Shown in pieces: positions 1 to 8,376 of a DNA stretch of 35,764 bases (the first letter of the stretch is position 1; the number at the start of each line of letters is the position of its first letter). Made by a program: the position numbers and the translations under genes. The notes below the pieces were generated by a model. It ran no database searches. It had not been told where the DNA came from and was given only the letters and a program-made list of their open reading frames with translations. The stretch is from JAJXTN01 sp038230895 (GTDB lineage: Bacteria > Patescibacteriota > Saccharimonadia > Saccharimonadales > UBA4665): contig JBBRMJ010000012.1 in assembly GCA_038230895.1 (NCBI GenBank), positions 1-35,764 of the forward strand, written 5' to 3'.

Positions 1-996
1 CTCAACACCAAAGGCTTCGGCCATGTAGAACTCCTCATAGCAGTCGCTTTCGTAGCCGTCTTCGCCTTCGTCGGTGTGCGAGTCCTGAACCAAAGCCACG
101 CAGACACCTTGACGCCGGATGCAACGATCGCAGCCACAACTACAACATATAAGAATGGCAAAATCTGGTCTGGTTACTTTACGGTCAACGGCGACGGTAC
201 TGGCTTTACTGGCTATTCATTGCCGGCAAACGCTGGAGTCCAACAGGACAATATGTCATACGATGGCACGAAGATTGCCTACTTCACGACCCCTGGCTAT
301 AACGTGCTTGGTATCGCCAATGTGAATGGCAGTGGGGCCAAAACGATTGCTACCTTGGCAAGCACTAATATCTATCTAACACCACCGTTATGGGCACCGA
401 ATAGCTCATATATAGCAGTTGGGTATAACCAGCTGAGCGGTGCTCGCAACTATGGCATCTGGCTTGTAAAACCGGATGGTACTGGTGGCCACACTTTGAA
501 AAACTTTGATGTCAAAGATAGCAGCACGGTAAGTTGGTTCGCCAATTCAACCAGCTTGCTATATATGAATTACACCACCTTCACTCCCGACGGCAGCAAA
601 ATTTGTAGCATCACTATCACTGGGACAAACAATGTTTGTAACGCAGTGCAGGTTGGCAGTGTGAAAGCAGGCTCGCAGTTTTATGGTGCCGCTATTGCCC
701 CCGATAGTAAAAAAGTCGCCATGATTGCCTCTAACCCCATCGGTACCAAGGCACCAGCTGCCGATGTATACACTGTTAATAAATCGGGCACCGGCCTGAA
801 GAAACTCACAAGTTGGGGCACTGGTCAGCAAGTCCAGGTCGTTGTATGGTCACCCGACCAGACTAAAATCGCCTACTTGCTTGTAGGCGGCATAGGTGGC
901 CAATACGGCCTACACGTGATGAATGCTGATGGCACTGGCGATAAGCTCATCACCAACCAATCGTATCCAAAATCGTTGTCCTGGGCACACCTATAG
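1..996 (+). CDS. Pilin-signal protein with TolB-like beta-propeller (5' truncated)
   Basis: The reading frame is open from the first base of the window, so the true start lies outside; the GTG at 76 is internal to the signal. The visible N-terminus has a class III (type IV pilin) signal: Gly, then Phe at +1, Glu at +5 (GFGHVE), followed by about 20 hydrophobic residues. The rest is a secreted body with several PD40/WD40-like repeats of the type WxPDxxKIAY followed by DGTG (for example WAPNSSYIAVGY, IAPDSKKVAMIAS, WSPDQTKIAYLL), as in the TolB C-terminal propeller. I infer a prepilin-peptidase-processed or membrane-tethered surface protein that binds a ligand or protein through the propeller. 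The N-terminal module recurs almost identically in the gene at 5954, on a wholly different body. The ligand is unknown. Confidence 0.85.
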   Translation, partial: LNTKGFGHVELLIAVAFVAVFAFVGVRVLNQSHADTLTPDATIAATTTTYKNGKIWSGYFTVNGDGTGFTGYSLPANAGVQQDNMSYDGTKIAYFTTPGYNVLGIANVNGSGAKTIATLASTNIYLTPPLWAPNSSYIAVGYNQLSGARNYGIWLVKPDGTGGHTLKNFDVKDSSTVSWFANSTSLLYMNYTTFTPDGSKICSITITGTNNVCNAVQVGSVKAGSQFYGAAIAPDSKKVAMIASNPIGTKAPAADVYTVNKSGTGLKKLTSWGTGQQVQVVVWSPDQTKIAYLLVGGIGGQYGLHVMNADGTGDKLITNQSYPKSLSWAHL

Positions 997-1044
997 AACG
1001 ACCAAGAAAACTCCTAGTATCTTTCAAGTGGTCAATTAAAACTC

Positions 1045-1050
1045 TATACT
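1045..1050 (+). promoter_or_regulatory. -10 element of gltX (leaderless)
   Basis: TATACT lies 6 nt before the gltX ATG, so transcription would begin at or next to the start codon. There is no Shine-Dalgarno sequence. Confidence 0.6.
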
Positions 1051-1056
1051 TAGGGT

Positions 1057-2487
1057 ATGTCTGATTCTGCACGTACCCGATTCGCGCCTAGTCCAACTGG
1101 GTTCCTCCATGTGGGGGGAGTTCGGACTGCCTTGTTTGCGTGGTTGGTGGCGCGGCAGAGTGGGGGACAGTTTGTGCTTAGGATTGAGGATACTGACAAG
1201 GCCAGGGAAGTCGCTGGGGCTGAGCAGCACATCATCGATAGCTTGAACGCCTTGGGGTTGGAATACGATGAAGGACCGGATAAAGGCGGTCAGTTCGCGC
1301 CGTATCGACAGAGTGAGCGGCTGGCTAGCTATAAGCAGTGGGCACAGAAGTTAATCGACAGTGGGCGAGCCTATGCTGATCCGTATACGCCGGCGGAGAT
1401 GCAAGCTTTCCGTGAAGACGCACAGGCGGCCAAACAGCCCTTCCTCTACCGCAATCACCGACCCGAGAACCCACCAGTTTGGGATGGCACCAAGCCTCTC
1501 AGATTCAAGTCAGAGCCGAAGGAGTATGAACGGCACGACGCCGTGATGGGTGATTTACACACTGGACCAGAGACAATCGACGACTTTATTCTCATTAAAT
1601 CCGATGGTTACCCGACCTATAACTTCGCCCACATTGTTGATGATGCTGAGATGAAGATTACGCACGTTATCAGGGGTCAGGAGTTCCTATCGAGTATTCC
1701 AAATTATCTCAATCTGTCTGAAGCTTTGGGTCTGACACCGCCAATTATGGCCACAATGCCGCACATCCTTGGTCCAGATGGCAACAAGAAGCTCAGCAAG
1801 CGTGATGGCGCTAAAGACGTGCTGGATTATATCCGTGACGGCTACTTGCCAGAGGCCCTCATCAATTTTATCGCCAGCCTGGGCTGGAATGATGGCACCG
1901 AGCAGGAGCTATTCTCGATCACCAATCTGGTGGAAGCCTTCAGCCTGGACCGAGTCCAACGCAGTGGCGCCCGTTTCGATGAGCAACGCTTACTGTGGAT
2001 GAACGGCGCCCATATCCGTGAATTGACCGTGGACGAGCTCTACGACCGGGCCTCCGGCTTCTTGCCAGCCGAAGCCGCTAGTTCCGACGAAGCCTACCGC
2101 AAACAGGTGATTGCTGTCACCCAAGAACGGCTCAAATACTTCGGTGAATTACCAGAACTAACGATTTTCTTCTTCGTGGACCTGCCAGTCAAACCCGAAC
2201 TCATTACTGGCCACAAGCAGTTGAGTAAGCTCGATATGCCTGCTATCAAAGACTTACTTGAACAGGCCAAGTCGAGCCTCGAACAGAGTGATTTCAGCCT
2301 GAATGACCTCACCAAACGTCTGAATGACCTCCTGGAAACCACCGGACAGAAACCAGCTGTCTTATTCAGCCTCATCCGTATCGCTACCACCCAAGCCGCC
2401 TTTAGCCCGGCGCTGGCCGACACCATGGCCATCCTCGGCAAAGACCGCAGCCTGCAGCGTATCGACGCCCAACTCGTTGCTCTGTAA
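1057..2487 (+). CDS. gltX: Glutamyl-tRNA synthetase
   Basis: This class I aminoacyl-tRNA synthetase attaches glutamate to tRNA-Glu in the cytoplasm. The HIGH-type motif is seen as PSPTGFLHVGG at residues 11-21 and the KMSKS-type motif as KLSKR at 245-249; both are intact. The length of 476 aa is normal for bacterial GltX. The start is fixed by the TATACT box 6 nt upstream and by the N-terminus running straight into the catalytic fold (MSDSARTRFAPSPTG). The window also carries tRNA-Glu(CUC) at 15412. Whether this enzyme also charges tRNA-Gln, as in bacteria lacking GlnRS, cannot be decided from this window. Confidence 0.97.
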   Translation: MSDSARTRFAPSPTGFLHVGGVRTALFAWLVARQSGGQFVLRIEDTDKAREVAGAEQHIIDSLNALGLEYDEGPDKGGQFAPYRQSERLASYKQWAQKLIDSGRAYADPYTPAEMQAFREDAQAAKQPFLYRNHRPENPPVWDGTKPLRFKSEPKEYERHDAVMGDLHTGPETIDDFILIKSDGYPTYNFAHIVDDAEMKITHVIRGQEFLSSIPNYLNLSEALGLTPPIMATMPHILGPDGNKKLSKRDGAKDVLDYIRDGYLPEALINFIASLGWNDGTEQELFSITNLVEAFSLDRVQRSGARFDEQRLLWMNGAHIRELTVDELYDRASGFLPAEAASSDEAYRKQVIAVTQERLKYFGELPELTIFFFVDLPVKPELITGHKQLSKLDMPAIKDLLEQAKSSLEQSDFSLNDLTKRLNDLLETTGQKPAVLFSLIRIATTQAAFSPALADTMAILGKDRSLQRIDAQLVAL

Positions 2488-2507
2488 AACTCCGAGCCGC
2501 AATCTGG

Positions 2508-2513
2508 TACAAT
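2508..2513 (+). promoter_or_regulatory. -10 element of the DUF3048 gene (leaderless)
   Basis: TACAAT lies 7 nt before the ATG at 2521. This favours that ATG over the in-frame GTG at 2515, which falls between the -10 box and the expected transcription start. Confidence 0.55.
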
Positions 2514-2520
2514 AGTGCTT

Positions 2521-3804
2521 ATGATTGATGACTTCAAGCCGGTCAGCCGGCCTGGCAAGTCATTACGGAAAGCTCTCAGCGAGCGAACCGGAGTGGCGAC
2601 AAACACAGACACTGAAAGCTTCAAAACACCTGAGGAGGTGGCCGCCGCGCAGGCTCTGGAACCGCCAACAGCCATCGAACCACTGCCGCCGACTGACAGC
2701 CCGCCAACGGCGCTGCAGGCACCTCATAAGGGTCGTTTCGCCGTGCTCGCCCTCCATTGGCCACCAGGCAGGAAAGAGTGGATTAGCCTCGCGGTATTCG
2801 TCTTGCTAGTCGGTGGTGCCAGCGCAGGCTGGCTCCTCACTCGTCACGCAGCCCCCGTTGTCGCCAGTAAACCCCGAGTAGCCGTCGTCAAGAAACCCGT
2901 CGTTGTCGTGCCGACCACCGTGCCATCAGCTCTCACGGGGCTACCAGTCGCACCGAGCCTGAACGCCGGTCCCGTAACTGGGGTGATGATTGAGAACAGT
3001 GATGAAGCCCGCCCACAATCTGGTCTGGGAAGCGCCGGCGTGGTCTTCGAAGCCATCGCCGAAGGTGGTATTACCCGATTCCTAGCCCTATTCCAAGACA
3101 CCGCACCAGATAATGTCGGCCCGATTCGTAGCGCCCGCCCATATTACGAACAATGGGCACTCGGCTTTGACGCTGGCTACGCCCACGTTGGTGGTAGCCC
3201 TGAAGCTTTAGCCGACATCAAAACCTGGGGCGTACGTGACCTCGATCAATACTACAATGGCGGCTCCTATCATCGGGTCAGTAATCGCGCCGCGCCGCAT
3301 AATGTCTACACCGGTATTGCCATCCTCAACCAAGTCGAGGCCAAAAAAGGTTACACGAGCAGTAACTTCACGAGCTTCCCACGCCAAGCTGCCACGCCTG
3401 CCAAGGTACCAACCGCCAGAACTATTAACTTAACCCTTTCCGGCCCAGACTACAACGTCGTCTACCAGTACAACGCCGCAACTAACAGCTACTTGCGGAG
3501 CGAGGCAGGGGTACCCCATATCGACGCCAATACGAACACGCAGATTAGCCCCAAAGTTGTCATCGCCCTGGTGATGCCTTATAGCATCGAGGCCGATGGC
3601 TACCATTCTGTCTACACGACGATAGGCAGTGGGCCCGTGTACGTCTTCCAAGACGGACTGATGACTGTCGGCCAGTGGGCCAAAAGCAGCAATGCCAGCC
3701 AGTTTATCTTCACCGACAGTTCAGGAGCCGTCATCAAGCTCAACCCTGGCCAAACCTGGCTAACGGCGATCGCCAAAACCAGCAACGTCACGTCGACGCC
3801 TTGA
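2521..3804 (+). CDS. DUF3048 (YerB-like) membrane-anchored extracytoplasmic protein
   Basis: The protein has 427 aa. It has a cytoplasmic Pro/Glu-rich N-terminal region (about residues 1-85), one transmembrane helix (about 88-108, SLAVFVLLVGG...), and an extracytoplasmic DUF3048 domain. The domain is recognised from ENSDEARPQSGL, VVFEAIAEGGITRFLALF and GPIRSARPYY, which match the family pattern. The biochemical role of DUF3048 is not established; members sit at the cell envelope of Firmicutes, Actinobacteria and CPR. The stop is 4 bp before the histidine kinase gene at 3809, so the two are probably co-transcribed, and the protein could act with that sensor; that link is inference. Confidence 0.88.
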   Translation: MIDDFKPVSRPGKSLRKALSERTGVATNTDTESFKTPEEVAAAQALEPPTAIEPLPPTDSPPTALQAPHKGRFAVLALHWPPGRKEWISLAVFVLLVGGASAGWLLTRHAAPVVASKPRVAVVKKPVVVVPTTVPSALTGLPVAPSLNAGPVTGVMIENSDEARPQSGLGSAGVVFEAIAEGGITRFLALFQDTAPDNVGPIRSARPYYEQWALGFDAGYAHVGGSPEALADIKTWGVRDLDQYYNGGSYHRVSNRAAPHNVYTGIAILNQVEAKKGYTSSNFTSFPRQAATPAKVPTARTINLTLSGPDYNVVYQYNAATNSYLRSEAGVPHIDANTNTQISPKVVIALVMPYSIEADGYHSVYTTIGSGPVYVFQDGLMTVGQWAKSSNASQFIFTDSSGAVIKLNPGQTWLTAIAKTSNVTSTP

Positions 3805-3808
3805 GCCT

Positions 3809-5347
3809 ATGGACCATTTGCAACAGCTCCGCAAACAGATTCGCCAACACCTGCTGCTCTTGATCTGTCTGCAGAATATCGCGCTGATTGGCTTTTGGTG
3901 GGCTGGCGATAATTATACCCAGCTCAGCCCCATCATCTTGCTACTCATCAGCCTCGGCTTAAGCATCGGTCTTGCACTAGCCATCGCCCACAATGCCGTC
4001 GACTTTATTATCCAGCCCGTTCAAGCAATCTGGCAGGCCGTACTCCACTTAAGTCCGAGTCAACAAAGCGTCGCCGCACCGCGAGTCCAGGACATCACGC
4101 TGGGTAGGGAATTAGTTGCCAGTTTGACGGCCCAGATTTACCAATTGGGTGATGTTGCCACGCACGCCGCAGCCGCCGGCCTGGAAGAGACCATGGACCT
4201 CAATCGTAATTTTATAGCGCAAAGCCTCCCACTACCGTTTTTCGTGCTTGATGCCGCTGAGACTATCCTCTTCGTGAACGACGCCGCAGCTCGCTACATT
4301 GGTATCCCCGCCGCCGATCTAGTCGGTAAAAACGTTTATATGGTACTCGACATGTCTTTCCCGAGTGAGGACACGTTCGATACCTGGCTAAAGGGCGCGA
4401 AGAGCCATAATGCTACTGCGACCGGTAGTTGGGAGCGGGTTCGACTCAATGTTCGTGATAATCACCCAACGCTTCTGTTTGACTTGGCGGCCTATTACAA
4501 CCGTGACAATGCCCAAAAACAAGCCACCATGCTGGTGCTCTTCGACCATACCAAGCAATACAGCCAAGACGAACAGGCTATCAGCTTCGTCGCACTCAGT
4601 GTGCACGAACTACGCACGCCGCTAACGCTGTTACGCGGCTATATTGAGGCCTTAGAGGACGAATTAGCCGGCAAGGTCGACCCCGAGTTGGAGGGCTTCC
4701 TGCTCAAAATGAGCACCATCGCCGAACAGCTGATGGCTTTCGTTAATAACATCTTGAATGTCGCCCGTGTCGACAATGACCAGCTCGAATTGCAACTTCA
4801 AGAGGGCAGCTGGGGTACCGTTCTTACCGAAGCAATCGATGCCGTTAAGCTGCGAGCCCGTGTCCGAGGTATCAGTATCGAGTGCGTCGTCGCCCCTGAT
4901 CTACCCACTGTTGCCGTTGATAATCTGAGTATCCGCGAGGTCATCAACAACCTCGTCGATAATGCCATCAAGTACAGCGGCACTAGCCAAGTTATCAAGA
5001 TCGATACCCACCTCACCCAAGACGGCCTTGTTGAGACCACCATCCAGGACTTTGGTCTCGGTATCAGCAGCAGCATTATGCCCAATCTTTTTACCAAGTT
5101 CTACCGCGATCACCGCAATCGCGCCCAAATCGGTGGCACTGGCCTCGGCCTCTATCTCTGCAAGGCCATCATTACTGCCCACGGTGGCAATTTGTGGGTG
5201 CGGAGTAAGGAAGGCCAGGGCAGTATGTTTGGTTTCACACTTGTGCCTTATGCTCAACTTGCCGACGAACTCAAACGCAGCGGCAATCAAGAGATCGTCC
5301 GCGGTGCCCATGGCTGGATCAAGAACCACTCGCTGTACCGTCGCTAA
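3809..5347 (+). CDS. Membrane PAS histidine kinase
   Basis: This 512-aa sensor kinase has two hydrophobic segments near the N-terminus (about residues 14-31 and 40-60) and almost no loop between them, so it probably senses through the membrane or the cytoplasmic PAS domain (about 135-250). HisKA follows with the phospho-acceptor His266 in SVHELRTP. The ATPase domain shows the N box (VINNLVDNAIKYS), G1 (DFGLGIS), the F box (LFTKFYRD) and G2 (GGTGLGLYLCK). It starts 4 bp after the DUF3048 gene and is followed by a single-domain response regulator at 5387, its likely partner. The signal is unknown. Confidence 0.93.
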   Translation: MDHLQQLRKQIRQHLLLLICLQNIALIGFWWAGDNYTQLSPIILLLISLGLSIGLALAIAHNAVDFIIQPVQAIWQAVLHLSPSQQSVAAPRVQDITLGRELVASLTAQIYQLGDVATHAAAAGLEETMDLNRNFIAQSLPLPFFVLDAAETILFVNDAAARYIGIPAADLVGKNVYMVLDMSFPSEDTFDTWLKGAKSHNATATGSWERVRLNVRDNHPTLLFDLAAYYNRDNAQKQATMLVLFDHTKQYSQDEQAISFVALSVHELRTPLTLLRGYIEALEDELAGKVDPELEGFLLKMSTIAEQLMAFVNNILNVARVDNDQLELQLQEGSWGTVLTEAIDAVKLRARVRGISIECVVAPDLPTVAVDNLSIREVINNLVDNAIKYSGTSQVIKIDTHLTQDGLVETTIQDFGLGISSSIMPNLFTKFYRDHRNRAQIGGTGLGLYLCKAIITAHGGNLWVRSKEGQGSMFGFTLVPYAQLADELKRSGNQEIVRGAHGWIKNHSLYRR

Positions 5348-5374
5348 GGCTTCCAGCCGCCAGCGTAAATCTGC

Positions 5375-5385
5375 TACAGTATAGT
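5375..5385 (+). promoter_or_regulatory. -10 element(s) before the response regulator
   Basis: TACAGT (5375-5380) is 6 nt before the ATG and overlaps TATAGT (5380-5385). The first spacing matches the other leaderless genes in this window, so the regulator may have its own promoter within the operon. Confidence 0.45.
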
Positions 5386-5386
5386 C

Positions 5387-5818
5387 ATGCCACCCGCTCA
5401 AACGCCGCCAGTCACACCACCGCCAGCCCCGACGACTCCGCCGCCAGCCGGTCGCAAAATCCTCTGTGTCGAAGACGAGCGTTTCATAGCCGAGCTCTAC
5501 AGCCGCGCTCTAATGAAAGCCGGCTACGATGTCACCCTCGTCACCGACGGCGCTGAAGCCCTCACCATAGCCCAAACCAATACGTTTGATATCATCCTCC
5601 TCGATCTGATGGTGCCCACGCTCACGGGTATCGAGATCCTGCGCGCCCTGCGTGACCCGGCCCGCGTACCACCCATCGCTGCCAAAATTATTATTACCAC
5701 CAACCTCGAACAACGCGAAGACGTCCGTGCCGACATCGAACACCAAGCCGACGGCTACGTCGTCAAAGCCGAACTCACCCCCAAAGAACTCGTTGACTTC
5801 GTCAACAACGTCAACTAG
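5387..5818 (+). CDS. Single-domain response regulator with proline-rich N-terminus
   Basis: The 143-aa protein has a disordered Pro/Thr/Ala-rich head (residues 1-21) and then one REC domain. The acidic pair is in CVEDE (E29, D30), the phospho-acceptor is Asp73 in LLDLMVP, the conserved Thr is in IIITTN, and the conserved Lys is in YVVKAE. It has no DNA-binding or enzymatic output domain, so it probably works by protein contact, CheY/Spo0F style. It follows the histidine kinase at 3809 by 39 bp and is its likely substrate. Single REC outputs next to pilin-type proteins could control surface appendages, but that is speculation. Confidence 0.92.
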   Translation: MPPAQTPPVTPPPAPTTPPPAGRKILCVEDERFIAELYSRALMKAGYDVTLVTDGAEALTIAQTNTFDIILLDLMVPTLTGIEILRALRDPARVPPIAAKIIITTNLEQREDVRADIEHQADGYVVKAELTPKELVDFVNNVN

Positions 5819-5871
5819 CTCCGTTTATCCACAGACTTACAGGGAAGAACTCTAACTTCGGTGGTCATCTG

Positions 5872-5900
5872 TTGCTAAATCCGCGGTTTCAGTCTATAGT
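5872..5900 (+). promoter_or_regulatory. Promoter of the pilin-signal gene at 5954
   Basis: TTGCTA (5872-5877) and TATAGT (5895-5900) are separated by 17 bp. The leader would be about 45 nt and has no clear Shine-Dalgarno sequence. Confidence 0.5.
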
Positions 5901-5953
5901 GCATCTCATCACTAAACATAAGCAATAACAGCTTAGAAAATACAAAAAACCAT

Positions 5954-6736
5954 ATGAAATTAAAACTCCCATTCCAGAAATTAACTAACCAGCGTGGCTT
6001 CGGCCACGTAGAACTCGTCCTAGCCGTAGCCTTCATCGCCGTCTTCGCCTTCGTCGGTGTCCGCGTTCTCAATCAGAGTCACGCGGCTACTGTTGGCGCA
6101 CTAACATCGACGGGATGTAGCTTACGTGGACGAGTCTGGAGTGGTTCATGTACGAAGACCTGCCAAACCAATGCGGGTAGCCATGTCGTAGCCAATACCT
6201 ATGACTACTGCTCTAGTGCAGTTTCAACTGGTTTGAGTGCTACTACCTGTGCGTCCTATGGTCGTGTCTATCTGACAAATGGGGCTACAGGCAACAACGG
6301 TTGTGCCCGGCGGTGGCAACAGACCAACTTGAAGGGCGCTATCCAGTGTACGAGTAGTACCGCGACGTATACGGTGAGTAGTTCGTATGATAAGTGTAGC
6401 TCAACGGTAGCTAGTGGCCCCTACAAGGTCACGTGCAGCGTCGCCTTCACCTACACGGGGGCAATTGATTCTGGCAGCAATGACATAACTTCAAAAATTG
6501 TTTTCACAAACAGTGGTGGCTCGAATTCGCCGGCAAGTAGTACTGCTACAATTGGTGATCTAAATCAATCTGTTGACTTCTTCTCAGTCCCTGTAATTGC
6601 ACCGGGCAGTAGCTATTCCATAACTCGCTACATGACTTTAGCCCTGTACGGTGGTAGTACACTAAGTGCGGGGTACGCGCCACTAGGACCAAATTCTCCA
6701 CCCTTCGTGTCATGCTGGGGCTCGAGGTCTTTCTAG
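5954..6736 (+). CDS. Pilin-signal protein with cysteine-rich secreted body
   Basis: The 260-aa protein begins with a basic head and a type IV prepilin signal, with predicted cleavage after Gly15 (NQRG|FGHVE; Phe +1, Glu +5), then a hydrophobic helix to about residue 41. The N-terminal module is nearly identical in protein and DNA to that of the protein ending at 996, but the body is unrelated. The body has about ten cysteines in loosely repeated blocks (GRVW...CTKTC...YDYCSS; GRVY...CARRW...SYDKCSS), then a Ser/Gly-rich beta-type region. Disulfide-stabilised extracellular domains are likely. I do not recognise the body family. It may be a minor pilin or a secreted effector. Confidence 0.85.
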   Translation: MKLKLPFQKLTNQRGFGHVELVLAVAFIAVFAFVGVRVLNQSHAATVGALTSTGCSLRGRVWSGSCTKTCQTNAGSHVVANTYDYCSSAVSTGLSATTCASYGRVYLTNGATGNNGCARRWQQTNLKGAIQCTSSTATYTVSSSYDKCSSTVASGPYKVTCSVAFTYTGAIDSGSNDITSKIVFTNSGGSNSPASSTATIGDLNQSVDFFSVPVIAPGSSYSITRYMTLALYGGSTLSAGYAPLGPNSPPFVSCWGSRSF

Positions 6737-6882
6737 GATTGTTCAAAACTTGCTTTGACCCTTACAAACTCATAGGAGTGGATCATGAATCGGCTGGTCA
6801 CAGCCTTTATTGGGCTTCACTCACAACGTCACCCATAATCTATAGAAATAATTCATCGCCTGTTTTTAGCTCAGTGCAGTAC

Positions 6883-7356
6883 CTAGCCGCGGTACGTAGA
6901 CACCGCTAAGAATGTCAGTAAAAGCGACGTGCATGTGGTAACGACATAGACATTCAGCACCAAACCGATCAGCCCCATGATATTCGGATAACCCTGTTTC
7001 TTGAACGATGGGATAGAGAGTAGCAGGAGACTTGAGAAGGCAAGCACACCTATAACACTATAGATTGCAATGACCACTCCGGTGCTACTCCCAACGTATC
7101 TGTAGGCTATAAGCGACTGCGATGCAGCGAAAACAACACCGCTCAGCAGACTCAGGAGCCCGAACTTTGAGGCAGGCTTGTTTGCGCCATGCTCGTCCCA
7201 TGCCATTACTGGCTTTGATACCGGTGTTACCGCGTCAACGACAACTGCTGGTTGACTAGGCGGCGCGATCTGGTTAGCCACTGGGCTCAGGGCGTCCCCA
7301 CCGCTGACTATTTTTACTTCTGTTGGCTGTGCGACTTGTGTTGGTTGTTCTTCCAT
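6883..7356 (-). CDS. Small multi-pass membrane protein, unknown function
   Basis: The 157-aa protein has a hydrophilic Pro/Val/Gln-rich N-terminal half (about residues 1-62) followed by three to four hydrophobic helices (about 66-90, 92-115, 125-150). I do not recognise a family. The start is supported by TATACT on the minus strand 7 nt before the ATG. It stands alone, opposite to its neighbours on both sides. Many CPR and Actinobacteria encode small proteins with a proline-rich cytoplasmic tail and a DUF4190-like helical membrane part; this could be one, but I cannot confirm it. Confidence 0.75.
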   Translation of the reverse strand: MEEQPTQVAQPTEVKIVSGGDALSPVANQIAPPSQPAVVVDAVTPVSKPVMAWDEHGANKPASKFGLLSLLSGVVFAASQSLIAYRYVGSSTGVVIAIYSVIGVLAFSSLLLLSIPSFKKQGYPNIMGLIGLVLNVYVVTTCTSLLLTFLAVSTYRG

Positions 7357-7363
7357 AGGTCCG

Positions 7364-7369
7364 AGTATA
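7364..7369 (-). promoter_or_regulatory. -10 element of the 157-aa membrane protein gene (leaderless)
   Basis: The minus strand reads TATACT, ending 7 nt before the ATG at 7356. Confidence 0.55.
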
Positions 7370-7454
7370 GACCATCCCGCTTGTGATAACTACAACTATG
7401 TATGTGGCAAACCTATTGCGGAGTCGGCGGGGCGGCGTATACTAAACATTAGCC

Positions 7455-7574
7455 ATGCGAGGACTTTTTCGGATTTACCTTGCAGACTTATACATTGGAA
7501 AGCATACTTCGGTCCCTGCGCTCCATCATTCAAACTTTAGTTTCCAGCCCCAAGAGATTGACTCCGAACGGTAA
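7455..7574 (+). CDS. Possible 39-aa ORF
   Basis: A short frame starts at an ATG 11 nt after a TATACT box (7438-7443). The peptide begins MRGLFRIYLADLY and has no recognisable domain. The 293-bp gap that holds it (7370-7662) otherwise shows nothing definite. It may instead be the untranslated leader of the polymerase cluster. Confidence 0.2.
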   Translation: MRGLFRIYLADLYIGKHTSVPALHHSNFSFQPQEIDSER

Positions 7575-7662
7575 TCTTTCTCCGCTGTAAGCTCCAACTC
7601 CAAACCCGTTTACTGGCCTCTGCTAGTCTACTTTTTTATTATCTTTTACAGGAGTTCAAGCT

Positions 7663-7926
7663 ATGGAAACTACTATCTTTTTTAACAAAGAAATCGAAAT
7701 CACCTCTGTTTACTTTCGAAACAGTCAGGGCAAACAGCGTCTGGAGAGCTTCCCGAAGCGCATGGTGCTCGATGGCCGCGAATACACCCTGCTCGAAGGT
7801 GGTCTGCGCTACCTAGTCCAGAAAGGCCAACAGCTGGTCAAGCTCTTCGACGTCAGTGACGGCCAGAATGACTTCCGCCTACGCCTCGACAGCGACAACC
7901 GCTGGACCCTAGTCGGGATAAAGTAA
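7663..7926 (+). CDS. Small polymerase-associated protein, copy A
   Basis: This 87-aa protein has AGGAG (7650-7654) 8 nt before the ATG. It is clearly paralogous to the protein at 8104. Shared positions include the N-terminal hydrophobic strand, P(K/R)(R/K)M, W/L-x-GR, LR near residue 50, F-x-x-SDG-x-N-x-(F/Y)RL-x-(L/F)D, and a final W-x-LV. The pattern of short beta strands with aromatic and RL positions recalls the small DUF6504-type proteins that accompany Y-family polymerases in Actinobacteria; this resemblance is from memory and weak. It is the first gene of a run ending in the translesion polymerase, and I infer an accessory or regulatory role there. Confidence 0.75.
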   Translation: METTIFFNKEIEITSVYFRNSQGKQRLESFPKRMVLDGREYTLLEGGLRYLVQKGQQLVKLFDVSDGQNDFRLRLDSDNRWTLVGIK

Positions 7927-7964
7927 CATTTTACAAATACCAAACTCGCACAAGGAGATACACC

Positions 7965-8126
7965 ATGAACAAGCAAGAACAACGATTATGGCAACGGGTC
8001 TACGAGATGTGGCCCGATGCCCGCCACGACCAATCATCACCACATTTCATAAGTCAGCAGCCCGCCAGGGCTCGCAAGACTGCACGTCCAAGGAAGATAC
8101 CACATGGATCCGACAGTACTCATTAA
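7965..8126 (+). CDS. Small basic protein in the polymerase cluster
   Basis: A 53-aa frame begins MNKQEQRLWQRVYEMWPDARH. It has a strong Shine-Dalgarno, AAGGAG (7952-7957), 7 nt before the ATG. The C-terminal half is rich in Arg and Lys (ARARKTARPRK), which suggests nucleic-acid or acidic-partner binding. It overlaps the next gene (8104) by 23 bp, so the two are probably translationally linked. No family is recognised. The strong ribosome binding site and the position between the two paralogues support it as real, although it is short. Confidence 0.6.
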   Translation: MNKQEQRLWQRVYEMWPDARHDQSSPHFISQQPARARKTARPRKIPHGSDSTH

Positions 8127-8376
8127 CGAACGGGTAGACGTGGTGGCCGTGTTCCGGCGTCAGGGAGCTCTCAGCAGCGTCTGTATGCCCCGTAAGATGC
8201 GCTGGCGAGGTCGAGACATCGAACTCACCGAACTGGCGCTACGGCACCCCACCGTGGCTGGCAAGCGAATGATCCACGTCTTCCACATGAGCGATGGCGC
8301 CAATGGCTACCGACTCGAGTTCGATGCCGAGGCTTTAACCTGGCAATTAGTTGCCATGATCGCCGCCAAGCCATGA
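8104..8376 (+). CDS. Small polymerase-associated protein, copy B
   Basis: This 90-aa protein is the paralogue of the 7663 product. It carries PRKMRWRGRDIELTEL, then HVFHMSDGANGYRLEFD and WQLV, matching copy A position by position. An AAGGA motif sits about 9 nt before the ATG. Its stop overlaps the polymerase start as ATGA (8373-8376), a classic translational coupling signal, so the protein is probably made in step with the polymerase and may bind it or its DNA substrate. The function is inferred from context only. Confidence 0.78.
   Translation: MDPTVLINERVDVVAVFRRQGALSSVCMPRKMRWRGRDIELTELALRHPTVAGKRMIHVFHMSDGANGYRLEFDAEALTWQLVAMIAAKP

Noticed and set aside
2094..2675. A 193-aa frame antisense to the end of gltX and the start of the DUF3048 gene.
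   Set aside because: It overlaps two well-supported genes and has no start signals or recognisable domains.
5825..5833. A perfect DnaA box (TTATCCACA) upstream of the pilin-signal gene, and TTTTCCACA at 29344-29352.
   Set aside because: Single isolated boxes, no cluster, no AT-rich unwinding region and no dnaA or dnaN nearby. Not an origin.
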